A stretch of DNA of 64,000 nucleotides from positions 117,450 to 181,449 of the forward strand of contig LNEI01000026.1 in assembly GCA_001464455.1 (NCBI GenBank), read 5' to 3'. The notes beneath the pieces are model-generated. The model saw only the letters and a list, made by a program, of their open reading frames with translations, made no database searches and was not told where the DNA came from. This document shows positions 53,529-62,700 of the stretch, piece by piece. Source of the stretch: Acidobacteria bacterium Ga0077534 (GTDB lineage: Bacteria > Acidobacteriota > Blastocatellia > Pyrinomonadales > Pyrinomonadaceae). Position numbers and translations under genes: made by a program. How positions within the stretch are numbered: position 1 is the first letter of the stretch; each line of letters opens with the position of its first letter.

Positions 53529-54764
53529 GTGGCGGAACAAGCGTCCGACAGATCGACCGGACGCTTGTCCCGTTATCGCCAACTTCCGCGAAACGTAATC
53601 GCCCTCAGTTTTGTAAGCCTGCTTAACGATACGTCGAGCGAGATAGTCTATCCGCTGCTTCCCGCATTCCTCGCTCTCAGTCTAGGAGCCTCACCTTTTG
53701 CCATCGGCCTCATCGAGGGCTTTGCGGAATCGGTCGCGAGCCTTCTCAAACTCGTTTCCGGCTACGTCAGCGATCGCTTTCGTTCACGAAAGCTGCCGGT
53801 CTTTCTCGGTTACTCGCTGGCCGCAGTCACGCGTCCGCTACTGGCCTTTGTGACCACATGGCCTCAGGTGCTGGTCGTTAGAATGGCGGACAGGGCTGGA
53901 AAAGGAATCCGCGGAGCACCGCGAGATGCCCTCATCGCCGAAAGCGTACCGCGTAATCAACGCGGCTTCGCATTCGGATTCAACCGGGCAGCCGATCATC
54001 TGGGTGCAGTTTTTGGGCCGGTGCTCGGATTTTTACTCCTGCTCATTTTTGCCGTCGATACGCAGAATCCAACGATACTCGAGTATCAGCAGGTCTTTTT
54101 GTTTGCGTCGGTCCCTGTCATCATCGGGCTGCTGATCATCGCCTTTTTTGTCAGGGATAAAAAGGATCATGAAGAAATGCCTGCTGAGCCGCTCAGTTTC
54201 TCACTGAAGGGTTTCAACGGCGATTTCAAACGATTCCTTGTAGTGGTCGCGGTTTTTACGCTTTCAAATTCAACTGATGCATTTCTTCTGCTGAGGGCTG
54301 CAGAGGCGGGTATTTCGCCGGTCGTTCTGCCGCTGCTTTGGATGACCCTGCATTTTAGCAAGGTCATCAGTTCGCTCGTCGGCGGGGATCTCTCGGACAG
54401 GTTTGGCCGTAAGGCACTGATAATCAGCGGCTGGCTGGTTTATGCGGTTGTTTATCTCGGCTTTGCCTTTGTTAGTTCCGCGTGGCAGTGCTGGCTTCTA
54501 TTTATTGTATATGGGATATATTTTGGCCTGACTGAAGGGGTCGAAAAGGCCTTTGTGGCGGACATGGTTCCCGACGAAAAACGTGGGACCGCGTACGGAC
54601 TGTTCAACCTAGCCTTCGGTATTACGGTATTTCCGGCATCATTGCTGTTTGGTATTCTATGGACCAGCTACGGAGCTCCTACTGCCTTTATCGTCAGTGC
54701 GAGCATCTCGGTAACGGCGATCATTCTGCTGCTGAGCGTGAGGCCCGCCGACGAATCGGCTTGA
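53529..54764 (+). CDS. Major facilitator superfamily transporter
   Basis: A 411-residue protein with twelve predicted transmembrane helices, typical for MFS drug or metabolite efflux carriers. The N-terminal helix region FVSLLNDTSSEIVYPLLPAF and the motif A-like GYVSDRFRSRKLPVFLGY after helix 2 are visible, with a second half-motif GDLSDRFGRKALIISGW after helix 8. RMADRAGKGIRGAPRDALIAES is a conserved loop of this MFS subgroup. The substrate is unknown. The start is GTG at 53529. It ends the yacG transcription unit. Confidence 0.9.
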   Translation: MAEQASDRSTGRLSRYRQLPRNVIALSFVSLLNDTSSEIVYPLLPAFLALSLGASPFAIGLIEGFAESVASLLKLVSGYVSDRFRSRKLPVFLGYSLAAVTRPLLAFVTTWPQVLVVRMADRAGKGIRGAPRDALIAESVPRNQRGFAFGFNRAADHLGAVFGPVLGFLLLLIFAVDTQNPTILEYQQVFLFASVPVIIGLLIIAFFVRDKKDHEEMPAEPLSFSLKGFNGDFKRFLVVVAVFTLSNSTDAFLLLRAAEAGISPVVLPLLWMTLHFSKVISSLVGGDLSDRFGRKALIISGWLVYAVVYLGFAFVSSAWQCWLLFIVYGIYFGLTEGVEKAFVADMVPDEKRGTAYGLFNLAFGITVFPASLLFGILWTSYGAPTAFIVSASISVTAIILLLSVRPADESA

Positions 54765-55085
54765 TTTCTGAAGGTATTCGAACTTAATAAAGTTTAAACA
54801 CACGATAAAATCATTGACGTAGCCGTAAACGACAGAATATAATCAAAGTACTTTTACGCCCTGCTTTATATGGCTTTTGATAATAACGTAGGACTGGAGT
54901 TCGCTTTGGCTGCTGGTTAAATAGAATTTTATCAATATGCCGCCGCCGCGGGAGCTTAGGATAGCTAGACTGCGAGCGGAAATTAGATTCTCAGAAAACA
55001 CCAATTCAATTATTATTTTTCTGAAGATCGTGACAACTGTTGCCGTAACGGCATTTATTATTTTAGGGAGTTTCGAATAAGAATC
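54765..55085. other. 321-bp AT-rich intergenic region
   Basis: No gene seen. The sequence is clearly more AT-rich than its surroundings and must hold the promoter of the large exoprotein gene at 55086. TATAAT at 54837-54842 is a possible -10. A GGGAG near 55065 is rather far (about 17 bp) from the ATG. No terminator hairpin was found for the MFS gene. Confidence 0.4.
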
Positions 55086-57905
55086 ATGAGAAAACTTAAC
55101 GGGTCGGTTATTGCTTTTAATCGAAAAGCATTTGTGTTGCTCAGCGTCATGCTGAGCCTTGTCGCGTTTGGCGTGTTGGGCTGGCGCATTAGTGCACAGC
55201 GTACCGATGAAACGGGCAAGCAAAAAGCTTCAGTCCGACAGGACATTTCAAAACTTAGCCCGGCTAAACTGGCACGATGGATGAAGGACGAAGAAATGGA
55301 GCGCCAGTCCATTCCTGCGCAGCCCACAGGCGTCGCCGAGCAATATCGCCCGTCTGAAATACAGGGAAACCCGGTCATCTTTGCGTACAACGCAGAGACC
55401 GACCGTCTTATCAGCTTTAACGCGAACACACCAGGCACGCTTTTGCTTGATGTCGAAGTCACGGGAATCGATATCGCGAACGGCGAATTCCTTTCAGGGA
55501 TCGATATCCGGCCGTCGAATGGTGTTCTTTACGGTGTTGCGACCAGAGGCTTCCCTGGAACCGACCGTGTTGTAACGATCAACACGACCACCGGCGAAGT
55601 GACCTTCGTAGCCCCCAACACCACGTTCGCGACGACTGCAGACTCATTCTTTGCAACTGATTTCAATCCAGTTCCCGATCTGATCCGTCAGGCCGGAGAC
55701 GCTGATACGAACCGTCGTTTGAACCCGACCACGGGTGCCCTCGCTGGAACCGACACGCCGCTTGCTTATGTAGCGGGAGACCCGGGCGTCGGTGTCAACC
55801 CAACGGTCAATCACGTCGCGTATACGAACAATACGCCTGGAGCTACCTCGACGACCCTCTATGGCATCGATGCCGGCCGCAACACGCTGGTACGTATCGG
55901 TGGTTTAGGCGGAAACCCTTCGCCGAACACCGGACAGGTGTTCACCGTTGGCCCGCTTAATGTCGACCCGACTAATTTCGGAGCCTTTGACATTCAGCAG
56001 GGTACCGACATCGCCTACGCGATCCTAAACATTTCGAACGAGCCGACCCTTGCTCGCATCAACCTGACCACTGGTGAGGCCGCGATCATTGGTGTCGTCG
56101 GTGACGGCAGCGGACGTATGGACGGAATGGCCATCCAGTTTGCCGCAAACGGTGGGCTCGCGAACCTTGGAATCACCAAGACAGACGGAGTTAGCTCAGT
56201 AACGCCGGGCGGCACGACCACATACACCATCGTCGCTTCCAACGCCGGCCCAGATCCGGTCGTTGGAGCTACGGTAACTGACACCTTCCCTGCAGGTATC
56301 GCTTCGGCAACTTGGACATGTGTCGGTGCGAACGGCGGAGCATGCTCGGCCGCGAACGGAACGGGAAATATCAATTCGCAGGTTAGCTTGCCCGTAGGTG
56401 GTACTGCCACCTTCACGGTTGTTGCTAACATCTCGCCTAGTGCTTCGGGCACGGTGGTAAATACGGCAACGATCGCAGCCCCGGCAGGCGTATCTGACGG
56501 AACCCCTGCGAACAACACGGCGACCGATACAAACACGGTTGCAGGTGCAACGCCGACTCCAACACCAACTCCGACCGCAACACCAACGCCGACGCCGACC
56601 CCAACACCAACTGCGACGCCGACGCCAACACCAACGCCGACGCCAACCGCGACGCCTACGCCGACTCCAACGGCAACGCCGACGCCAACCGCGACGCCGA
56701 CTCCAACGCCGGTTCCGACGACCTTCGTCGCCTTTAGTGCGGCTACCTTCCGTGACGATGAATCGCAGTCCGCTAGGATCACGATCAACCGCACGGGTGT
56801 AACCACTGGTGTTTCAACAGTAACGTTCAGCACGGTAGCTGGAGGAACAGCAACTGGCGGTGCGACATGTACCGGAGCTGCTGATTACCAGATCACCACT
56901 CAGACGGTAACGTTTGCGGCGAACAGCACTTCACAGTTTGTAAATGTCCCGCTTTGCCCTGATGTCATCGCGACGGATGTGAATGAGACAGTAAACCTCT
57001 CGCTCACCAACCCAAGTGCAGGCACGGGTGTTGGTACGCCCGGAACCGCTGTTTTGACGATCAACGATACGGCAAACCAGTTCCGCAATACCAATGCGAT
57101 CCCGATCATTCAGGGTGGCCCGTCAAGCTTGTATCCGGCGACGATCAACGTTACAGGTGCGACAAACAACACTTTCCGCATCCGCGTTACGCTTTACGAC
57201 CTCTACCACGACCTGCCGGACAACATTGACGTCCTGCTCGTCGGCCCGAATGGTGCTAAGTACATGATCATGGGCGACGTAGGCGGTTCGATCGCGGTCA
57301 CGGAAGCCGGTCAGGTAACGCTCACGTTCGCTGATTATCCAAACGCAGTGGTTCCAGACGCTGGCCCGCTCGTAACCGGTATCTTTAAGCCAACGACGTG
57401 CGAAACCCCGGTTTCGAACTTCCCGGCTCCTGCTCCGGTTGGGCCATACGTTGAGCCAGGCTGTACGATCGCGAGAGCAAATAGCCAGACATTGTTTGGC
57501 AACTTTGCTAACACGACCGCCAACGGCACTTGGTCTCTCTACATCCGTGACGACAATGGTGTCGCACGACCGGTTGAGATCAATGCTCCGCAGATCATTC
57601 GCGGCGAAGTCAAGGGCGGCTGGGGCATCGAATTGCTGCCTGCAACCTCGGCTGGTGTCGAGATCACGGGACGCGTTCTTACCTCGGATGGCCGCGGTTT
57701 GAGAAACGCCGTGGTTACGATGACCGATGCTTCGGGCAACATCCGCAGGGCCACGACCGGCTCATTCGGGTTCTATCGTTTCGAGGATGTAGAAGTTGGT
57801 ACGACACAGGCCCTCGCGGTCCAGTCGCTCCGCTACAACTACTCGACTCGTCTGGTCAACGTCATCGACAATGTAACTGATATGGATTTTATGCCTATCC
57901 AGTAA
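55086..57905 (+). CDS. Large mosaic exoprotein: DUF4394, DUF11, Thr-Pro linker, Calx-beta, P-domain and C-terminal regulatory-like domain
   Basis: A 939-residue exported protein. The signal/anchor (AFVLLSVMLSLVAFGVLGW) is followed by a DUF4394 propeller-like region (about 95-355, GNPVIFAYNAETDRLISFNA and SGIDIRPSNGVLYGVATRG). Next come a DUF11 domain (about 360-480, SVTPGGTTTYTIVASNAGPDPV), a Thr-Pro linker of about 57 residues, a Calx-beta domain (about 545-650, DESQSARITINRTG), and a P-domain-like jelly roll (about 655-840). The CarboxypepD_reg-like C-terminal module reads ITGRVLTSDGRGLRNAVVTM, FGFYRFEDVEVG. No catalytic domain is visible, so it is probably a surface or extracellular binding protein. 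A terminator follows. Confidence 0.85.
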   Translation: MRKLNGSVIAFNRKAFVLLSVMLSLVAFGVLGWRISAQRTDETGKQKASVRQDISKLSPAKLARWMKDEEMERQSIPAQPTGVAEQYRPSEIQGNPVIFAYNAETDRLISFNANTPGTLLLDVEVTGIDIANGEFLSGIDIRPSNGVLYGVATRGFPGTDRVVTINTTTGEVTFVAPNTTFATTADSFFATDFNPVPDLIRQAGDADTNRRLNPTTGALAGTDTPLAYVAGDPGVGVNPTVNHVAYTNNTPGATSTTLYGIDAGRNTLVRIGGLGGNPSPNTGQVFTVGPLNVDPTNFGAFDIQQGTDIAYAILNISNEPTLARINLTTGEAAIIGVVGDGSGRMDGMAIQFAANGGLANLGITKTDGVSSVTPGGTTTYTIVASNAGPDPVVGATVTDTFPAGIASATWTCVGANGGACSAANGTGNINSQVSLPVGGTATFTVVANISPSASGTVVNTATIAAPAGVSDGTPANNTATDTNTVAGATPTPTPTPTATPTPTPTPTPTATPTPTPTPTPTATPTPTPTATPTPTATPTPTPVPTTFVAFSAATFRDDESQSARITINRTGVTTGVSTVTFSTVAGGTATGGATCTGAADYQITTQTVTFAANSTSQFVNVPLCPDVIATDVNETVNLSLTNPSAGTGVGTPGTAVLTINDTANQFRNTNAIPIIQGGPSSLYPATINVTGATNNTFRIRVTLYDLYHDLPDNIDVLLVGPNGAKYMIMGDVGGSIAVTEAGQVTLTFADYPNAVVPDAGPLVTGIFKPTTCETPVSNFPAPAPVGPYVEPGCTIARANSQTLFGNFANTTANGTWSLYIRDDNGVARPVEINAPQIIRGEVKGGWGIELLPATSAGVEITGRVLTSDGRGLRNAVVTMTDASGNIRRATTGSFGFYRFEDVEVGTTQALAVQSLRYNYSTRLVNVIDNVTDMDFMPIQ
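56550..56720 (+). repeat. Minisatellite-like Thr-Pro coding repeat
   Basis: About 170 bp built from ACNCCN codon pairs (ACGCCGACTCCAAC and variants) encode alternating Thr-Pro with regular Ala-Thr-Pro interruptions. Third-base variation shows it is not a simple identical satellite, but its length could still vary by slippage. Antisense frames here (Val-Gly rich) are artefacts. Confidence 0.85.
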
Positions 57906-57929
57906 CGTTGAAATGAACGTCCTTCGAAG

Positions 57930-57953
57930 AGGCGGCCTTCGGGTCGCCTTTTT
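57930..57953 (+). terminator. Rho-independent terminator with TTCG tetraloop
   Basis: AGGCGGCC (57930-57937) and GGTCGCCT (57942-57949), with one G-U pair, close a TTCG loop and are followed by a T-run. Confidence 0.85.
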
Positions 57954-57973
57954 CGTTTGCGGAGATAATATTC

Positions 57974-58001
57974 TTGACCATAGGACGATTTCTTCTATAC
58001 T
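57974..58001 (+). promoter_or_regulatory. Promoter of the BlaI-like gene, predicting a leaderless transcript
   Basis: TTGACC (57974-57979), 16 bp, then TATACT (57996-58001). The expected start site, six to seven bases later, coincides with the ATG at 58008, and no ribosome site is present. Confidence 0.55.
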
Positions 58002-58007
58002 GAGTTT

Positions 58008-58463
58008 ATGTTTTCAACTGGGATCAGATTGCGTGGAGGCGAACGCCTGTCCGATGCGATAGTAATGGCACTCGGCGGGCTGGAACGCAAGGCACTTTTG
58101 GCACTTCGCGACATTGGTGAGGCAAATGTTACCAGCGTCAACGTGGCGCTCGGCGATGTTTACGCTTACACGACGGTAATGACGACGCTCGATCGGCTTT
58201 ACAAGAAAGGGCTGCTCGAACGGCGAAAAGACGGGCGGGCATTCCTATACCGGATCCGATATTCGTTCGAAGAGATGGAGCACAGTTTAGCCCGAGACGT
58301 TATCGGCCGACTGCTCGAGACAGCGACCGGCCCGGTCGAACCTGTCCTGGCATGCATTGTCGAGTCTGTCAGCGAGCGTGACATCGAACTTCTCGATGAT
58401 CTCGAGCGGCTTGTGCGCGAAAAGCGGCAGGAATTGGAAAAATTACGGAGCGACGGCGATTGA
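58008..58463 (+). CDS. BlaI/MecI-family transcriptional repressor
   Basis: A 151-residue regulator with the BlaI/CopY winged helix (about 17-90): LGGLERKALLALRDIGEANV, VYAYTTVMTTLDRLYKKGLLERRKDGRAFLYRI. The family pattern TTVMTTLDRLYKKGLL is the recognition helix. The C-terminal part is helical, with a cleavable-linker-like region after about residue 90, where BlaR1-type proteases inactivate BlaI. The next gene is such a protease, with zero bases between stop and start. Targets are unknown; no beta-lactamase lies in the window. The start is the first ATG of the frame and seems leaderless. Confidence 0.9.
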   Translation: MFSTGIRLRGGERLSDAIVMALGGLERKALLALRDIGEANVTSVNVALGDVYAYTTVMTTLDRLYKKGLLERRKDGRAFLYRIRYSFEEMEHSLARDVIGRLLETATGPVEPVLACIVESVSERDIELLDDLERLVREKRQELEKLRSDGD

Positions 58464-59459
58464 ATGTACTTTTTTCTGGGAGCTTCAATAAAACTCGCAT
58501 TTCTGCTTTTCGCAAATTTGTTTGCGGCGGTCGTGGCGACGCTTGTCTGGAGACTGATCTCTCACCGTCTACAGACGCTGTCGCCGCACACGAGGGCGCA
58601 ATTGATCTTTGCACTTCGCGTCGGGCCTGTCCTTGCCGCTTTTGTCTTCGTCTTCGGTTTTGTCGTCCCGGCGTATATTTTGCACGAGCCTGATCCGGCG
58701 GAGTCCGGTGAGGTGGTCACATTAAAGTTGGCGGTGATCGCCGGACTGTCCTGCATTGCTCTGCTGATCACTTGCATCCGCGTCGTACGAACATGGCTCA
58801 TCACCCGCCGGCTGCAATCGTCCTGGTCGGCTACAGCATCTGAGATCGAAGTCGAAGGGGCGAGTGTACCTGTGCTGCAGATGGAGCATCCGTTGCCGGT
58901 CATTGCGGTCGTTGGTATTTTTCGGCCACGCATATTCGTCGCCCGGCAGGCGCTCGACTCGCTAACGACTGCCGAGCTAAAGGCCGCGATCGCTCACGAG
59001 GAAGGACACATACACTTCAACGACAACCTCAAGCGCTCGGTTCTGCGGATCGCTCGCGATACTTTGCTGCTGCCTATAGGGCTCGAAATGGACAAGGCAT
59101 GGGCAAAGAACATCGAGGCAGCTGCCGATGAATATGCGACTGGGCGCGAAAGATCTACTGCGGTCGAGCTCGCGTCCGCTATCGTCAAGCTTGCCCGCAT
59201 CACGCCTGCTTCCACTGCATCATCTGTAGCCCTGCATTTTCTGGGGGAAGAGGGGTCTGAGGTTGATGACCGGGTCCGGCGGTTGTTAATGCTGGCTGAT
59301 GGAACGATCCCTGTCGACCCCAAGCGCTTTCGGCTGGCTGCTCCGGGCTGGGTGTGGCCGGCGGCTATTTTAGCCTTATGCTTTTTGCATGTCGCAAATC
59401 CTAGCATTTTGCTGACAACGCACAATGCTATTGAGAGGTTTGTCAGCGTGACTCAGTAG
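58464..59459 (+). CDS. BlaR1-like M56-family membrane metalloprotease
   Basis: A 331-residue membrane protein with several N-terminal hydrophobic segments (GASIKLAFLLFANLFAAVVA, LIFALRVGPVLAAFVFVFGF, AVIAGLSCIALLITCIRV). A cytoplasmic-facing M56 peptidase domain has the zinc motif AAIAHEEGHIHFNDNLKRS (HEEGH), a downstream EAAADEYA with the third ligand, and RIFVARQALDSL before it. The penicillin-binding sensor domain of true BlaR1 is absent, so the signal is unknown. It is coupled to the BlaI-like gene and should inactivate that repressor by cleavage. A last transmembrane segment lies near the C-terminus. Confidence 0.88.
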   Translation: MYFFLGASIKLAFLLFANLFAAVVATLVWRLISHRLQTLSPHTRAQLIFALRVGPVLAAFVFVFGFVVPAYILHEPDPAESGEVVTLKLAVIAGLSCIALLITCIRVVRTWLITRRLQSSWSATASEIEVEGASVPVLQMEHPLPVIAVVGIFRPRIFVARQALDSLTTAELKAAIAHEEGHIHFNDNLKRSVLRIARDTLLLPIGLEMDKAWAKNIEAAADEYATGRERSTAVELASAIVKLARITPASTASSVALHFLGEEGSEVDDRVRRLLMLADGTIPVDPKRFRLAAPGWVWPAAILALCFLHVANPSILLTTHNAIERFVSVTQ

Positions 59460-59717
59460 CCCTGCAGAACCACCAACCTCGTTTGAACTTCCTTCAAAAA
59501 TGCAGTAACCTCGCGGCATCTTGACTTTGGGGTGTGAGTCAATTAACGTATTGTTGCTTTCGTACAAAACTTAGACTTTTCAATTAGCTGTGGTTGTCAT
59601 CGTTGGATCTGATCAACGATGTTCGATGGTATTGACTTCCCGGTTTTTTACCGGAAATGCTGCACCCTGATCGATCTTTCGTCCAGACAACACGGCTTTA
59701 AACTAGGAGCATCGGCG
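59460..59717. other. 258-bp intergenic region with inverted repeats
   Basis: No gene seen. Three dyads are visible: TTGACT (59521-59526) with AGTCAA (59537-59542); CATCGTTG (59598-59605) with CAACGATG (59614-59621), a perfect 8-bp arm pair; and CCGGT/ACCGG (near 59640-59660) around a T-run. The second is a good candidate for an operator or RNA hairpin upstream of the large exoprotein gene at 59718. Confidence 0.45.
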
Positions 59718-62700
59718 ATGAGGAAACTATTGTCAGGCAAAGGGTTGCGTATCCTTCTGCCTTTTTTTGTGTTGTTTTTGGCCCTTGGAATTTTCTTGAG
59801 AACGCCCGAGCAGGCATCGTCCCAGGAATCAGATAACAGCGACCTCGGCGCCTCATCCGGTACGAAGTCCGGCGAGCCGATCGGTACAGAAGGAACGCAG
59901 ACGCGTTACGAGAACGGCATCGTAAAGGTCGACCCGACAGGATTTGCCATAACCAGCCCTGTTCGTGATCTGCCGCCATTTAATGATGATGAGGTCATTA
60001 CTAAGAAGGAACGCGAAGAGATCAGGAAACAAGCACAACGCGACAAGGGCCTGTCCGAAGGCGACATTCTAAGGGAAGACATCAACCGGACGAACGCTAA
60101 GACGATCAAGAAAACTTTTCCGGACAAAGGCGCCGGTGATGGCCCCTTCCTCGATCCGCTGGTGAATAACCGACCGGAAGCTAACGCCCCTCAGGCGATG
60201 CCGACACCTATCTTGACCTTTGAGGGTACTACGCATACCGCTTCTACAGTTCTGCCGCCGGACACGGTCGGCGATGTTGGCCCGAATCACTATGTTCAGT
60301 CAACAAATTCCAACAATGCCGGGGCGACAGCGGTCGGTATTTTTAACAAGAACACGGGAGCGGTAATCGCTACCTTCGCGATGCAGAGCCTGTTTGCCTC
60401 ATTGCCCGCAGCTGATCCATGCCGAACACGAGACGACGGTGACCCGATCGTAGTGTATGATCCGCTCGCAGATCGCTGGCATTTGAGCCAGTTTGCAGTC
60501 GCGGCCAATCCGAACAGTTTCCAGTGCGTTGCTGTCTCGGTCACGAACGATCCGACCGGAGCATATTACGTGTGGAGCTACGTTTACCCGGGCGGCGTTA
60601 TCAACGATTACCCGAAAGTAGGCGTATGGCCGGATGCGTATCACATGACGTTCAACCAGTTCAACAATGCTGGCACAGCGTTTTTAGGTTCGGGCATCAT
60701 GAGCCAGGACCGTCCCAAGGCTCTGCTAGGCGATCCGACGACATCGGTGGTCTACCGAAATGTCTTCCCGATCGATGCAGGAGCGAGCGGTCTGCTCCCG
60801 ACAGATATTGACGGCGTCGTTCCACCGCCGGCCGGCATGGCTCAGGTGATCGGTGAGTATCGTGCCGACGAATTTGGCGATCCGACCGACGGGATCCGCT
60901 TTTACAAGTGGGTGCCTGATTTTGTGACGCCCGCTAACTCAGCTCTGACCGTTTTGCCGGATGTTCCTCTGGCTCCGTTCGATGCCAGACAGCCGACGGG
61001 TAGAGGCGACATCGAGCAAAGCGGCGGGGCGAATCTGGATTCGATATCCGACCGTCTGATGCACCGTTTTGCATATCGAAACCTCGGTACCTTCGCGAGC
61101 CCGGTAAACTCTTTCACGGGCAGTTTCGCCGTTAACGTCAGCGGATCCAGTCCGACATCCGCGGCACTGTATCAGACCGGCATTCGCTGGTTCGAAATGC
61201 GGCGAACGGGTGATACCTTCACGGTTCGCGATCAGGGAACGCACAATCTCACTCCGGGCAATGGGGCGAGCGGTCTCAATAACTGGATGGGCAGCATTGC
61301 TCAGGACAACAGCGGAAATATTGCGATCGGCTTCAGCCAATCGGGAACGGGACAAAATGCCGACATTAAGATCGCGGGCCGCACCGGGGCCGCACCGGCC
61401 GGAACGCTGAATGAGGGTGAAGCGTTGTTCTTCGATGCTCTTGGCTCGCAGACCAGCACGAGCAACCGTTGGGGTGACTACAGCTCGATGAGCGTCGATC
61501 CGGCGGATGAATGTACATTCTGGTACACACAGCAATACTACGGGGCGACGAGTTCGGCGATCTGGACGACCCGCATCGGTAAATTTGTTTACCCAAGCTG
61601 TACGCCTGCTCAAAAGGGCACGATCACCGGAACGGTCACGCTGGCTGCAAGCGGAATAGCCGTTGAGGGTGCTAATGTGACGGCGAGCGGCGGTTTTCAA
61701 CGTCAAACGGGAGCTCCCGGAACTTACTCGATGACCGTTGCGCCAGGGACCTATACCCTCTCGGCAAATAAGGGACTCGGGTTAACAGGAACATCAAGCC
61801 CAACGGTTACTGTTACGGCCGGTGGAACCTCCAACGCCAATATCACATTGGGAGGCAATCCGGTACTTAGCGCCGGAACCGCAACGTTGGTCTCGGAAAG
61901 CTGTCTGCCCGCGAATGGCGTTATCGATCCGGGCGAAACGGTAACCGTGTCTCTACCCGTGCTTAATGTCGGTGGAGCCAACACAGCAAACGACATTGGA
62001 ACGCTCCAGGCAACAGGTGGCGTAACCAGCCCGAGTGCCGCCCAGACCTATGGTGTGATAACCGCCGGTGGAGCCGCTGTGAGCAGAAACTTCACCTTTA
62101 CCGCAAATCCTCTTTTGACCTGCGGAGCCAGCATCACGGCAACCGTGGCACACGTCGATGGAGCCAGCAATCTCGGTAGCGTAGTTTACACTCTGCCGAC
62201 AGGTACGACGGGTGGTGGTGCTGCGACTCGCAGCTACACAGGCCCGGCCGTTCCTGTGCCTGACAACGTGCCGGCAGGCGTCAATATACCGTTCCCGGTT
62301 TCCGGTTTCAACGGTACGATCGCGGATCTTAATTTCAGGTTCGATGCCGATCCCGCCGGGACATGCAATGCTACCGTCGGTAACACGGCAGCGGCGCAGG
62401 ATCATTCGTTCATTGGCGATCTGTCCTATCGTTTGACCTCGCCCGCCGGAACCTCGGTGGTCATTATGAGCCGCCGCGGCGGTACGCGTGAGAACATTTG
62501 TACCACTACCCTTGATGACGAGGGCGGTTTCCCTGCCCTATCGACGGTGACCAGCACGACCGGCCAGTTCCTTAGTGGCAACTTTACGCCGGATAATCCG
62601 CTCTCTGCTTTCGATGGCCAGAATCCAAACGGAACCTGGACGCTCAACGTAAGCGACAATGCTGGCGTAGATACCGGATCGATGCGCCGATTCTCGCTGG

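Noticed and set aside
56550..56720. Possible CRISPR or tandem repeat array
   Set aside because: The repetition is a coding Thr-Pro linker in frame with both flanking domains; there are no spacers.
56015..56833. 272-codon minus-strand frame rich in Val-Gly repeats
   Set aside because: It is the antisense of the Thr-Pro linker and neighbouring domains of the exoprotein; low-complexity shadow.
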